Shown: positions 18,383 through 28,930 of the stretch, in pieces
How the letters are laid out: each line of letters starts with the position of its first letter
How positions within the stretch are numbered: position 1 is the stretch's first letter
Origin: Microtetraspora glauca
GTDB taxonomy: Bacteria > Actinomycetota > Actinomycetes > Streptomycetales > Streptomycetaceae
NCBI GenBank assembly: GCA_000721275.1
Contig: JOFO01000006.1
Coordinates: 1-64,000, forward strand
Reading direction: 5' to 3'
Length of the DNA: 64,000 bases
Program-made: the position numbers and the translations under genes
Notes under the pieces: generated by a model
Seen by the model: the letters and a program-made list of their open reading frames with translations, nothing else
What the model was told of the DNA's origin: nothing
Databases searched by the model: none

Positions 18383-18414
18383 CGTCGCGTCGACCGCTAT
18401 CGTCTTCGGGGCAG

Positions 18415-18426
18415 TAGCGCTATTCT
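18415..18426. promoter_or_regulatory. Shared promoter/operator of the EamA-MocR pair
   Basis: The palindrome TAGCGCTA (18415-18422) overlaps TATTCT (18421-18426), a plausible -10 for the plus strand. The MocR ATG at 18435 lies only 9 bases downstream, so the mRNA is probably leaderless. No good -35 is seen. Autoregulation is inferred. Confidence 0.45.
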
Positions 18427-18434
18427 GTGCTCTC

Positions 18435-19868
18435 ATGCATGAGCGTAGCAGTGTGGCCGAACTGGCGAAATCCCTGAGAGCGGAGCTCGACCGCTACTCT
18501 CCCGGTGGAAAGCTGCCGTCGAGTCGCGCCCTCGTCGACCGCTACCGCGTCTCCCCGGTGACCGTCAGCCGCGCCCTCGCCCAGCTCGCCGCCGAGGGAC
18601 TGGTCGTCACCCGCCCCGGCGCCGGCGCCTACCGCGCCGAGACCCGCGCCCCGGCCGCCGCCGGCGACACCTCCTGGCAGGAACTCGCGCTCAGCGCCGA
18701 CGCCGCCACCGAACTCGTCCCGCGTGCCGTCGACGCCTCCGGTGTCCTCGTCACCCTCGCCGCGCCCCCGCCCGGCGTCATCGAGTTCAACGGCGGCTAC
18801 CTCCACCCGTCGCTCCAGCCGGAGCGGGCCCTCTCCGCCGCCCTCGCCCGGGCCGGCCGCCGGCCCGGCGCCTGGGGCCGCCCGCCCACCGACGGCCTCA
18901 CCGAGCTGCGCGAGTGGTTCGCCCGCGAGATCGGCGGCGGCGTCACCGGCGCCGAGATCCTCATCACCGCCGGCGGCCAGTCCGCCCTCACCACCGCCCT
19001 GCGCGCGCTCACCGCGCCCGGCACGCCCGTGCTCGTCGAGTCGCCCACGTACCCCGGCATGCTCGCCGTCGCCCGCGCCTCCGGGCTCCGCCCGGTCCCC
19101 GTCCCCACCGACGCCGACGGCATCCGCCCCGACCTCCTCGAAGCCGCCTTCCGCGCGACCGGCGCCCGCGTCCTCGTCTGCCAGCCGCTCTTCCAGAACC
19201 CCACCGGCGCCCTCCTGCCGCCCGACCGCCGCCGCGAGGTCGTCCGCATCGCCCGCGCCGCCGGGGCCTTCGTCGTCGAGGACGACTTCGCTCGCCGGCT
19301 CGTCCACGAGGACGCCGGGCCGCTGCCGCCGCCGCTCGCCGCCGACGACCCCGACGGCGTCGTCGTCCACGTCTGCTCCCTCACCAAGATCACGTCGGCG
19401 AGCCTGCGGGTCGGCGCCCTGGCCGCCCGCGGCCCCGTCCTCGAACGCCTCCGCGCCATCCAGGTCGTCGACAGCTTCTTCGTCCCCCGCCCCCTCCAGG
19501 AGGCGGCCCTCGAACTCGTCGGCTCCCCGGCCTGGCCGCGCCATCTGCGGACCGTCTCCCAGGAGCTGAAGGCCCGCCGCGACGCGCTCACCGCCGCCGT
19601 CGCCCTCCGCCTCCCCGAACTCGCCCTGCCCCACGTGCCGTCCGGCGGCTACCACCTCTGGCTCCGGCTCCCCGACGCGCTCCCCGAGTCCACCCTCCTC
19701 GCCGCCGCCCTCCGCGCCGGCGTCACCGCCGCGCCCGGACGGCCGTACTTCTGCGCGGAACCCCCGGCCGGCCACATCCGGCTGAGCTTCGCGGGCGTCG
19801 CGGGCCCCACGGAGATCGCCGAGGGCGTCCGCAGGCTCCGCACGGCGATGGACGAACTCCTGGCGTGA
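18435..19868 (+). CDS. MocR/PdxR-type PLP-dependent transcriptional regulator
   Basis: 477 residues. The N-terminal GntR-type winged helix (about 1-75) has SSRALVDRYRVSPVTVSRALAQLAAEGLV split across the helix-turn-helix. A linker leads to an aminotransferase fold I domain (about 115-470) with NPTGALLPPDRR, VVEDDFARRL and the PLP-lysine region CSLTKITSASLRVG. Such regulators sense PLP or amino-group metabolites and usually activate a divergent neighbour, here the EamA exporter. ATG 18435 was chosen as first start after the candidate -10. Confidence 0.9.
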   Translation: MHERSSVAELAKSLRAELDRYSPGGKLPSSRALVDRYRVSPVTVSRALAQLAAEGLVVTRPGAGAYRAETRAPAAAGDTSWQELALSADAATELVPRAVDASGVLVTLAAPPPGVIEFNGGYLHPSLQPERALSAALARAGRRPGAWGRPPTDGLTELREWFAREIGGGVTGAEILITAGGQSALTTALRALTAPGTPVLVESPTYPGMLAVARASGLRPVPVPTDADGIRPDLLEAAFRATGARVLVCQPLFQNPTGALLPPDRRREVVRIARAAGAFVVEDDFARRLVHEDAGPLPPPLAADDPDGVVVHVCSLTKITSASLRVGALAARGPVLERLRAIQVVDSFFVPRPLQEAALELVGSPAWPRHLRTVSQELKARRDALTAAVALRLPELALPHVPSGGYHLWLRLPDALPESTLLAAALRAGVTAAPGRPYFCAEPPAGHIRLSFAGVAGPTEIAEGVRRLRTAMDELLA

Positions 19869-19986
19869 CACGAGGCGCCTCCGGGCCGCGCCGCCACCGC
19901 CGCGCGCGCCACCGTCGAGCCGCCACGGCCCGCGCCGGCCCGGAAACCCGCCTGACACCCCGCCCCGGCTTTGGCATCCTCCGGCC

Positions 19987-20436
19987 ATGACCGAGACCGC
20001 CCCCACCGCCGTCGCCCTCCACGGGCCGTACGAGATCTCCGCCGACTCCGACCGCCTGGACGCCGCCCGCGTCCACCACTGGCTCTCCACCGACGCCTAC
20101 TGGGCCCTCGGCCGGACCCGGGAGAAGCAGGACGCCGCCATCGCCGGCTCCCTCAACTTCGGTGCCTACCACCGCGACACCGGCGCCATCGCCGCGTACG
20201 CCCGCGTGATCACCGACCGCGCCACCTTCGCCTGGCTCTGCGACGTCTACGTCGACCGCCCCGCCCGCGGCACCGGCCTCGGCACCGCCCTCGTCACCGC
20301 CGTCCGCGACCACCTGGAGCCGTACGGGCTCCGCCGCATCTCGCTCGTCACCGCCGACGCCCACGACCTCTACGCCAAGGCCGGCTTCGCACCGCTGAAG
20401 AATCCGGACATGTGGATGTCTCTCGGACAGGACTGA
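19987..20436 (+). CDS. GNAT-family N-acetyltransferase
   Basis: 149 residues. Starts 118 bases after the MocR gene. The core has VHHWLSTDAYWALGRTR, then FAWLCDVYVDRPARGTGLGTAL (acetyl-CoA pyrophosphate-binding R/Q-x-x-G-x-G/A of motif A) and ISLVTADAHDLYAKAGFAPL (motif B). It is like the family of small cytosolic GNATs (YjdJ/PanZ-like) with unknown acceptors. Function beyond acetyl transfer cannot be assigned. Confidence 0.85.
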   Translation: MTETAPTAVALHGPYEISADSDRLDAARVHHWLSTDAYWALGRTREKQDAAIAGSLNFGAYHRDTGAIAAYARVITDRATFAWLCDVYVDRPARGTGLGTALVTAVRDHLEPYGLRRISLVTADAHDLYAKAGFAPLKNPDMWMSLGQD

Positions 20437-20468
20437 ACCCGCGCCGTGCCGTTCCCGCGCCGCACCCC

Positions 20469-20497
20469 TTGACCCCGCGCCCCACCGGCCTCACGAT
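20469..20497 (+). promoter_or_regulatory. Candidate promoter for a leaderless transcript
   Basis: TTGACC (20469-20474) and CACGAT (20492-20497) are 17 bases apart, and ATG 20505 follows seven bases later, which predicts a transcript beginning at or close to the start codon. Confidence 0.45.
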
Positions 20498-20504
20498 CGC
20501 GGCC

Positions 20505-21098
20505 ATGGGTCTCCGGGTCACGCTGGTGGCGGCGGCACGCAGCTCCTCCCTGCTCGCCGAACGCTTCGACGACGACCGGCCGCTCGACGAGGCCGGATGG
20601 TACGAGGTCCAGCACGCCGCGCCCGCGCTCCTCCCGCTCGGCGCGGCCGAACTCCGCTACTGCTCGCCCACCCGCCGCAGCCGCGCCACCGGCGCCGCCC
20701 TCGGCTACGCCCCGCTCGCCCAGCCCGCCCTCCGCGACTGCGACATGGGCCGCTGGCGCGGGCTCACCCTCGCCGAGGTCGCCGCCCTCGAACCGGCCGC
20801 CGTCGGCGCCTGGCTCTCCGACGCCCGCTCCGCCCCGCACGGCGGCGAACCCCTCCTCGCCTTCATCTCCCGCATCGGCGGCTGGCTCGACACCCGCCCC
20901 GGCGGCGACCCGTCGGGCGGCGACGTCACCGCGGTTGCCGTCGCCGAACCGTCCGTCGTCCGCGCCGCCCTCGTCTACGCCCTCCGGGCCGCACCCGCCA
21001 CCTACTGGAGCGTCGACGTCCGCCCCCTCTCCACCGTCACCCTCACCGGCCGCCCCGGCGCCTGGCACCTCCACCTGGACGCCCCCGCCCTCCGCTGA
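20505..21098 (+). CDS. Histidine-phosphatase-fold protein lacking the catalytic histidines
   Basis: 197 residues with the size and layout of the phosphoglycerate mutase/alpha-ribazole phosphatase superfamily: an N-terminal strand LRVTLVAAARSSSLLAERF, then LRYCSPTRRSRATGAALG, CDMGRWRGLTLAEV, and VTAVAVAEPSVVRAALVYAL. In active enzymes the first strand reads RHGxT and the last has H-G; here both histidines are absent (AARSS and AEPSVV), while the SPT/R and CDMGRW parts are kept. It may be a pseudo-enzyme or use another chemistry. I recall related copies near corrinoid genes in other streptomycetes, but that is not shown here. Confidence 0.8.
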   Translation: MGLRVTLVAAARSSSLLAERFDDDRPLDEAGWYEVQHAAPALLPLGAAELRYCSPTRRSRATGAALGYAPLAQPALRDCDMGRWRGLTLAEVAALEPAAVGAWLSDARSAPHGGEPLLAFISRIGGWLDTRPGGDPSGGDVTAVAVAEPSVVRAALVYALRAAPATYWSVDVRPLSTVTLTGRPGAWHLHLDAPALR

Positions 21099-21172
21099 GC
21101 CGCCGCCCGGCCCCGGCCCCGCGCCCCGGCCGGACCGGCGGGCCGGGACGGAGCGGCTAGCCTGGGGGCACG

Positions 21173-22333
21173 ATGAACCGTCTGACCACGCCATGGGGCG
21201 ACGTCACCCTCACCCGCCACCCGGAGGACCCGCGCGACCCGCTGCGCGCCTGGGACGCGGCCGACGCGTACCTGCTGGACCACCTCGCCGACAGCGGCAC
21301 CGACCTCTCCGGCACCGTCGCCGTCCTCGGCGACCGCTGGGGCGCGCTCGTCACCGCGCTCCACACCGCCGGGGCCGGCCGGATCGTCCAGATCTCCGAC
21401 TCGTACCTCGGCCGCGAGGCCACCCGGACCAACCTCGCGCGCGCCGGGGCCGCCCCCGGCGCCGTCCGGCTCCTCACCACCCAGGACCCGCCGCCCGAGC
21501 GGATCGACGTCCTCCTCGTCCGCGTCCCCAAGAGCCTCGCGCTCCTGGAGGACCAGCTGCACCGGCTCGCGCCCGCCGTCCACGCTGACACGGTGATCGC
21601 CGGCACCGGCATGGTCAAGGAGATCCACACCTCCACGCTGACCCTCTTCGAGCGGATCCTCGGCCCCACCCGCACCTCCCTCGCGGTGCGGAAGGCCCGG
21701 CTGATCCACACCACCCCCGACCCGGCCGCCGCGCCCGGACCGAACCCCTGGCCCCTCCGGTACGCCCTCCCGGCCGACACCCCCGCGCCCGCGCTCGCCG
21801 GACGCACGATCGCCAACCAGGCGGGCGTCTTCTGCGCCGACCGCCTCGACATCGGCACCCGCTTCCTCCTGGCACACCTGCCGCGCGGCCTCGGGCACGC
21901 GCGCGTGGCCGACCTCGGCTGCGGCAACGGCGTCGTCGGCCTCGCGGTCGCCCTCGCCGAACCCGACGCCGAACTGCTCTTCACCGACGAGTCGTACCAG
22001 GCCGTCGCCTCCGCCGAGGAGAACTTCCGCACCCACGCGGGCGAGGACCGCAAGGCGGAGTTCACCGTCGGCGACGGGCTCGCGGACGTCCCCGCCGGCT
22101 CCCTCGACCTCGTCCTCAACAACCCGCCCTTCCACAGCCACCAGGCCACCACCGACCGCACCGCCCGCCGGATGTTCACCGACGCCCGGCGTGCGCTCCG
22201 GCCCGGCGGCGAACTGTGGGTCGTCGGCAACCGCCACCTCGGCTATCACGTCACCCTCCGCCGCATCTTCGGCAACAGCGAACTCGTCGCGAGCGACCCG
22301 AAGTTCGTGATCCTCCGCGCGGTCAGACGCTGA
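21173..22333 (+). CDS. rlmG: RsmC/RlmG-type 23S rRNA (guanine-N2) methyltransferase
   Basis: 386 residues with two Rossmann-like halves. The N-terminal half (about 1-190) is the degenerate RNA-binding domain (VAVLGDRWGALVTAL, VLLVRVPKSLALLEDQL). The C-terminal half has the SAM motif VADLGCGNGVVGLAVA, an acidic FTDESYQAV and the catalytic NPPFH, which marks exocyclic-amine methylation of guanine. RlmG acts on G1835 of E. coli 23S rRNA; the symbol is by family resemblance. The gene converges on the sigma-factor gene 38 bases away. Confidence 0.82.
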   Translation: MNRLTTPWGDVTLTRHPEDPRDPLRAWDAADAYLLDHLADSGTDLSGTVAVLGDRWGALVTALHTAGAGRIVQISDSYLGREATRTNLARAGAAPGAVRLLTTQDPPPERIDVLLVRVPKSLALLEDQLHRLAPAVHADTVIAGTGMVKEIHTSTLTLFERILGPTRTSLAVRKARLIHTTPDPAAAPGPNPWPLRYALPADTPAPALAGRTIANQAGVFCADRLDIGTRFLLAHLPRGLGHARVADLGCGNGVVGLAVALAEPDAELLFTDESYQAVASAEENFRTHAGEDRKAEFTVGDGLADVPAGSLDLVLNNPPFHSHQATTDRTARRMFTDARRALRPGGELWVVGNRHLGYHVTLRRIFGNSELVASDPKFVILRAVRR

Positions 22334-22371
22334 CGGAGGCCGGGGGACGCTCCGGAGGGTAGGCCCGTCCG

Positions 22372-23244
22372 TCACGCGTCCGGGAACACCAGGTCCAGGG
22401 CGCGGAGCCCGGCCGGGTCCGTGGTGATGTCGAGGGCGGCGATCCGGTCGCGGCGGAAGGCGAACGCCACCGCCCCGACCGGGCGTCCGGCCGCGTACGC
22501 CACCAGCCCGACCGCGCCGTCGACCAGCGCGGCCCGGACGGCGCCGCCGGGCACCCGGGACAGGGCCGTCACGGCGGCCACCGCCACGGCGGCGGCCCCG
22601 TGCACCGGGCCCCGCTCCCCGTACGCCACGGCCTCCGGGTCGAGCAGGGCGGCGAGCGCGGCGGCGTCACGCGCGCGTGCGGCGGCCAGGAAGGCGTCCG
22701 CGACCGCCCGCCGCCGCCCGGGACCGGCCGCGCCCTCCCGCAGCCGCCCCGGGCCGGTCGCGTCCCCGCCGCCCCGCAGCCGCTCGCGGACCGCACGGGC
22801 GCCGCGGACGGCGTCGGCGGGCGTGCCGCCGGTGACGCGGGCCGTCTCGCCGGGGGCCAGGCCGAAGACGTCGTGGAGGAGGTACGCGAGCCGCCGGCGG
22901 GCGTCGAGCCGGTCCAGGACGGCGAGGAAGCCCAGCAGGACGGTCTCGTCCAGACGATCCGGATCCCCCGGCGGCCCGCCGGGCCCCGACCGCCGACCGC
23001 CGCGCTCCTCCGCCCCGCGCGCGGGGCCGCCCGCGTCCAGGCACGCGCGGGCGACCAGCGCCGTCAGCCAGAGCCGTACCACCGCGGGCGCGTCCGCGCC
23101 GAGGCCGGCCCGGACCCGGCCGAGGACGGCCGCCGCCTCCCGCTCCGCCCCCGCGCCCAGGAGCCGCAGGGCGACGCCCCGCAGCCGTTCCTCCTCGGCG
23201 TCGAACCGCGCGCCCAGGGCGGTCACCACAGCGTCCTCGTGCAT
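22372..23244 (-). CDS. Divergent ECF41-like sigma factor with SnoaL-like C-terminal domain
   Basis: 290 residues. Region 4 is recognisable at about 110-160 (LLGFLAVLDRLDARRRLAYLLHDVFGLA, then AVRGARAVRERL). A C-terminal NTF2/SnoaL-like domain (about 185-285) with VADAFLAAARARDAAALAALLDPEAVAYGERG and ending DLVFPDA is typical of ECF41/SigJ, where it controls sigma activity. Region 2 is unusual: the DAEDAVQE-type core-binding and -10 motif is replaced by AEREAAAVLGRVRAG, and a Gly/Pro-rich insertion splits regions 2 and 4. It may be a weak or inactive sigma factor. Confidence 0.7.
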   Translation of the reverse strand: MHEDAVVTALGARFDAEEERLRGVALRLLGAGAEREAAAVLGRVRAGLGADAPAVVRLWLTALVARACLDAGGPARGAEERGGRRSGPGGPPGDPDRLDETVLLGFLAVLDRLDARRRLAYLLHDVFGLAPGETARVTGGTPADAVRGARAVRERLRGGGDATGPGRLREGAAGPGRRRAVADAFLAAARARDAAALAALLDPEAVAYGERGPVHGAAAVAVAAVTALSRVPGGAVRAALVDGAVGLVAYAAGRPVGAVAFAFRRDRIAALDITTDPAGLRALDLVFPDA

Positions 23245-23388
23245 GGGCTCTCTCTCGCTTCCCGTCGGGTTCCGTCACCTGCCTGACGTGCGGGTCGCGG
23301 CCGTTGTGACGGGGGCCGGACGGGCGTTGTCGGTGCCGGGTGCCACGATCGACACAGGGACGGTCACGGGACACGGGGGAGGGGCCGG

Positions 23389-25023
23389 ATGACGGAGCGG
23401 GAGCGGGCGGTCGAGGAGATCGTCGCGGTGTTCGCCGAGGCGGCGCCGGAGGGATGGCGGCGGGCGGAGTTCGGCTGGCAGGAGAGCGACCACGCGTTCT
23501 CGATGGGCGCCGGGGGGTACGAGACCCCGGACGGCGGCCGGCAGCGGCTGCCGCTGCGGACGGTGCACCGCCGGCTCACCGGTCCCGCCCGGGCCCTGCG
23601 GCCTGCCGGGGCGGCCGGCAGCGTCGCCGAGCTGGAGCTCGCGCCCGACGGCGCCTACCGCCTGGTCGTCGCCCCGGGCGCGGGGCCCGGGCCCGGTCTC
23701 GACGGCGCCGCCCGGATCGTCCTCGACCCCGGCGCCCGGCTGCCCGAGCCCGGCGGGGAGGAGGCCGTCGGCACGGCGGCGCCGGCCGGCGACCCCGACG
23801 AGGCGGTCGCGCTCTTCCGGACCGTCATGGCCCGGCGCGCCGATCTGCTGGGCGGCCCCGAGCGACTGCCCGCGCCCGCGGGCGAGGAGGCGATCGCGGC
23901 GGCGGAGCGACGCCTCGGCGTCCGGCTCCCCGCCGACCTGCGGGCCCTGTACGCCCTCGCGGACGGCGACCTGGTCGACGGCCGGCACCGTGACGTCCTC
24001 GGCGAGGCGGGCTGGCTGAGCCTCGACGCGATGACCGCCGTCCACGCGCGCGTGCGGGAGCCGGACTGGCTGGGCTGGAGCCACGGCTGGAACGCGGTGA
24101 TCCTCGACGCGGCCCCGCCCGGCCGGGTGCGCCGCTGCACCGGAGACCCGACCCGGGTCCCGTTCCTCACCAACGAGGACGGCAACTACCGTGCGGTGGA
24201 CCTCGCCCCGGCCCGCCACGGCAGGCCCGGGCAGGTCATCGGCATCGGCCGCGACCACGCCCACGGCGCCGCGTACCTCGCGGACTCGGTGACGGCGCTG
24301 CTGAGGTGGACGCTCGCCGAGCTGGAGCGGGGCGCGTACGAGGTCGAGGACGGGTGCGTCTGGCTCGACCGCACGCTCAGCTCCACGGTCCCGTACCGCC
24401 CGCGTGCCGGCTCGGTGGCGGAGCCGCCCGGCCCGGACGTCCAGGAGGTGGAGGCGCGCGACACCGACGGCCCCGTTGACCTCGGCGCCCTCGCCGGCGC
24501 CCCGGCCCTGCGCCAGGTGACCCTGTACGGCGGCGCGGCGGCCGGGGATCTGACCCCGCTGGGGACGGCGCCGGTCGAGTCGCTGACCACCGCCCTGAGC
24601 GGCACCGGCGGCGGCCTGGCCCCGCTCACGGGCCATCCCCGGCTGCGGGCGCTGCGGCTGACGGGCGCCGCGGCGCCGGTGGACCTGGCTCCGCTGCGTA
24701 CCGTCCCCGGTCTGTGCGGGCTCGACGTGAGCGGGGTGCCGCTCGCGGACGCGTCGGTCCTCCGTGAGCTGCGGGGGCTGCGGTACCTGGTGCTGGACCG
24801 GCGGCAGTGGGCGGCGCTGTCGGCCGCCGGCGGGGCGCCGGACGGTCTGGCCGCGGCCGTGCTGGCCGAGCCGGGCGCGGGGCTCGACGAGACGCTGGAG
24901 CTGGCGGCCCGGCTGGGTCAGCCGCTGGAGGTCTTCCGGGCGGCGGGCGTCCTGCCGGTCTCGGCGAGGACCAGACAGACGAAGGCGACCCCGAGGAGCG
25001 CGAGCGCTCCGGGGCCGACGTAA
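23389..25023 (+). CDS. SMI1/KNR4-domain protein with leucine-rich C-terminus
   Basis: 544 residues. A leading domain of about 130 residues resembles immunity-like or DUF600-type folds (WRRAEFGWQESDHAFSMG). A SMI1/KNR4 domain at about 160-310 is shown by EEAIAAAERRLGVRLPADLRALYALADGD and FLTNEDGNYRAVDLAP. The C-terminus has irregular leucine-rich segments (LRQVTLYG, LRALRLTG, LCGLDVSG, LRYLVLD). SMI1/KNR4 proteins often neutralise contact-dependent toxins, but no toxin gene is adjacent. The 3' end overlaps the convergent membrane-protein gene by 106 bases. Confidence 0.8.
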   Translation: MTERERAVEEIVAVFAEAAPEGWRRAEFGWQESDHAFSMGAGGYETPDGGRQRLPLRTVHRRLTGPARALRPAGAAGSVAELELAPDGAYRLVVAPGAGPGPGLDGAARIVLDPGARLPEPGGEEAVGTAAPAGDPDEAVALFRTVMARRADLLGGPERLPAPAGEEAIAAAERRLGVRLPADLRALYALADGDLVDGRHRDVLGEAGWLSLDAMTAVHARVREPDWLGWSHGWNAVILDAAPPGRVRRCTGDPTRVPFLTNEDGNYRAVDLAPARHGRPGQVIGIGRDHAHGAAYLADSVTALLRWTLAELERGAYEVEDGCVWLDRTLSSTVPYRPRAGSVAEPPGPDVQEVEARDTDGPVDLGALAGAPALRQVTLYGGAAAGDLTPLGTAPVESLTTALSGTGGGLAPLTGHPRLRALRLTGAAAPVDLAPLRTVPGLCGLDVSGVPLADASVLRELRGLRYLVLDRRQWAALSAAGGAPDGLAAAVLAEPGAGLDETLELAARLGQPLEVFRAAGVLPVSARTRQTKATPRSASAPGPT

Positions 25024-25388
25024 CCGGGTCCGTCGCCGGTCGCCCGGCTGCCGCCGTCCTCCCGCAGGCAGAGGTACCGGGGCGGCAGGTACGTGACCCG
25101 GTGGCCCACGACGTCTGCGGCGGTCCGCGGGTCGTCCGCGATCCGGCAGGGCCGCGGGGGGAAGGCGTCGGTGCCGCTGTCGTCCGTGACGAGCACGGCG
25201 AGGCCGACGCCGAGCAGCCCCCAGCCGTACAGCGCGACGGCGGCGGCCGCCGCCAGCGCCGCCCCGCACCGCAGCAGCGTCTGCCGCCCGGCCCGCCGCA
25301 CCCCGACCCGTCCGAGCCGTCCGCATCCGTACCCGGTGAGTCCGACCGCGGTGAGGACCGCGGCGACGAGCAGCGCGAGGATCGTCAT
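24918..25388 (-). CDS. Small membrane protein of unknown function
   Basis: 156 residues from ATG 25388. Three hydrophobic helices (about 3-22, 40-68 and 125-143) flank a polar loop containing three cysteines (RPCRIADD, RYLCLRED). It has no recognisable domain. Its C-terminal 35 codons overlap the 3' end of the SMI1/KNR4 gene on the other strand; both reading frames show normal Streptomyces codon bias, so the overlap may be real. Confidence 0.6.
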   Translation of the reverse strand: MTILALLVAAVLTAVGLTGYGCGRLGRVGVRRAGRQTLLRCGAALAAAAAVALYGWGLLGVGLAVLVTDDSGTDAFPPRPCRIADDPRTAADVVGHRVTYLPPRYLCLREDGGSRATGDGPGYVGPGALALLGVAFVCLVLAETGRTPAARKTSSG

Positions 25389-25550
25389 CCGCCGACCTCA
25401 CCACCGCGGCCCGCCGACGGCCATGACGGAGGCCACAGTTCCGGGCACGGACCGGCCGGGAGCGTGAGCGGGCGGGTGCGGCGGCGCCGTGCCGTGCCGT
25501 CCGGCCACCCCGCCCCGACGGGCCGTCAGGCCGCCCCGTCCCGCGGGCCG

Positions 25551-26039
25551 TCAGGCGGCCGCCGCGCGCTCCAGTTCCGCGAGGACCCGGTCGGCGCGTT
25601 CGGTGACCAGGGCGAGGACGCGGCCGGCGGCGGCCAGGTCGTCGGCCGGGATGCCGCCCCAGACGCGGGCGGACAGCGGGGCCGCCTCGGCGGCGACGGC
25701 GGCGAGCAGGTCGCGGCCCGCGTCGGTGGGGAGCAGGCGGGGTCCGTCGGTGGTGAGCAGGGCCTTGTCCCGCAGGGCGTCGAGGGCGGCGCGGACGTCG
25801 GCCGGGTCGCCCTTGACGCTCGCGCGGACCCGGGTGACGAGGTCGTCGCCGGTCAGCGCGGTCGCGGCGGTGGCGGCCGTGCGCAGCGCGATCTGCTGGA
25901 GGAACGTGACGCCGTGCCGGGCCAGGACGTGCTCCAGGACGCCCCGCGCGGCGTAGTGCGCCAGGCCGAGCGCGCGGGCGTCGGCGGCGGGCGCGCCGGC
26001 GGTCGCGGGTGTCGTGCGGTTCGTCGGGTGCGTGGTCAT
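25551..26039 (-). CDS. Winged-helix (MarR-like) protein of unknown function
   Basis: 162 residues from ATG 26039, overlapping the stop of the MarR gene (ATGA). The sequence GLAHYAARGVLEHVLARHGVTFLQQIALR, ALRDKALLTTDGPRLLPTDAGRDLLAAV and a C-terminal helix is laid out like a winged-helix domain related to MarR, with the DGPRLLPTDAGRDL wing. It is probably a second regulator or partner co-expressed with the MarR protein. The regulated gene is unknown. Confidence 0.7.
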   Translation of the reverse strand: MTTHPTNRTTPATAGAPAADARALGLAHYAARGVLEHVLARHGVTFLQQIALRTAATAATALTGDDLVTRVRASVKGDPADVRAALDALRDKALLTTDGPRLLPTDAGRDLLAAVAAEAAPLSARVWGGIPADDLAAAGRVLALVTERADRVLAELERAAAA

Positions 26040-26548
26040 GGTGTGGCCCCCTGAGTGGTCTCGTCGGTGGTGGTGCCGGTGTCGCGGGGAGGGGAGGGAG
26101 CGAGGGGGACGTCGAGCAGCGCCGTCAGCTCCTCGGTGAAGGCGCGGGTCCGCGCCGCGTCGAGGCCGCCCAGCGGTTCCAGGAGCTGCTGGAGCAGGTC
26201 CTGGACGACGGTGACGGCCCGCCGGGTGACGGTCCGCCCCTCGTCCGTGAGGGAGAGCTGCACGGCCCGCGGGTCGCGGGGGTCCCGCTCCCGGGTGATC
26301 AGGCCGGCCGCCTCCAGGGAGCGGGCGAGCTTCGAGACGTACAGCGCCTCCATCCCGGTGTGGTCGGCGAGCCGCCGCTGGCTGGGCCGCTCGCCGGTCC
26401 GCCGCATGCCGTGCAGCGACGCCAGCAGCGAGTACTGCGCGTGGGTGAGGCCCAGCGGGGCCAGCGCGCGGTCGACCGCGACCCGCCACTTGTTGGCGAG
26501 CCGCCACACCAGAAAGCCGGGCGTGGGGCCCGGGGTTCCCTTGCTCAT
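26036..26548 (-). CDS. MarR-family transcriptional regulator
   Basis: 170 residues. The winged helix has AQYSLLASLHGMRRTGERPSQRRLADHTG, then ALYVSKLARSLEAAGLITRERDPRDPRAVQLSLTDEGR with the conserved D/R wing of MarR. Typical members are dimers that release DNA upon binding phenolic compounds. Immediately upstream an 11-bp direct repeat (26562-26587) overlaps the likely promoter, consistent with autoregulation. It heads a two-gene operon with the winged-helix protein. Confidence 0.9.
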   Translation of the reverse strand: MSKGTPGPTPGFLVWRLANKWRVAVDRALAPLGLTHAQYSLLASLHGMRRTGERPSQRRLADHTGMEALYVSKLARSLEAAGLITRERDPRDPRAVQLSLTDEGRTVTRRAVTVVQDLLQQLLEPLGGLDAARTRAFTEELTALLDVPLAPSPPRDTGTTTDETTQGATP

Positions 26549-26561
26549 GGCGAATACCGTA

Positions 26562-26587
26562 CATGGCTACTATGTCCATGGCTACTA
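26562..26587. promoter_or_regulatory. Direct repeat CATGGCTACTA, probable MarR operator
   Basis: Two exact copies (26562-26572 and 26577-26587) start 15 bases apart, 14 bases upstream of the MarR ATG. On the minus strand each reads TAGTAGCCATG. The spacing is about one and a half helical turns, which suggests two contacts by one dimer or overlap with RNA polymerase. Confidence 0.5.
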
Positions 26588-26588
26588 A

Positions 26589-28926
<2,338 letters not shown>

Positions 28927-28930
<4 letters not shown>

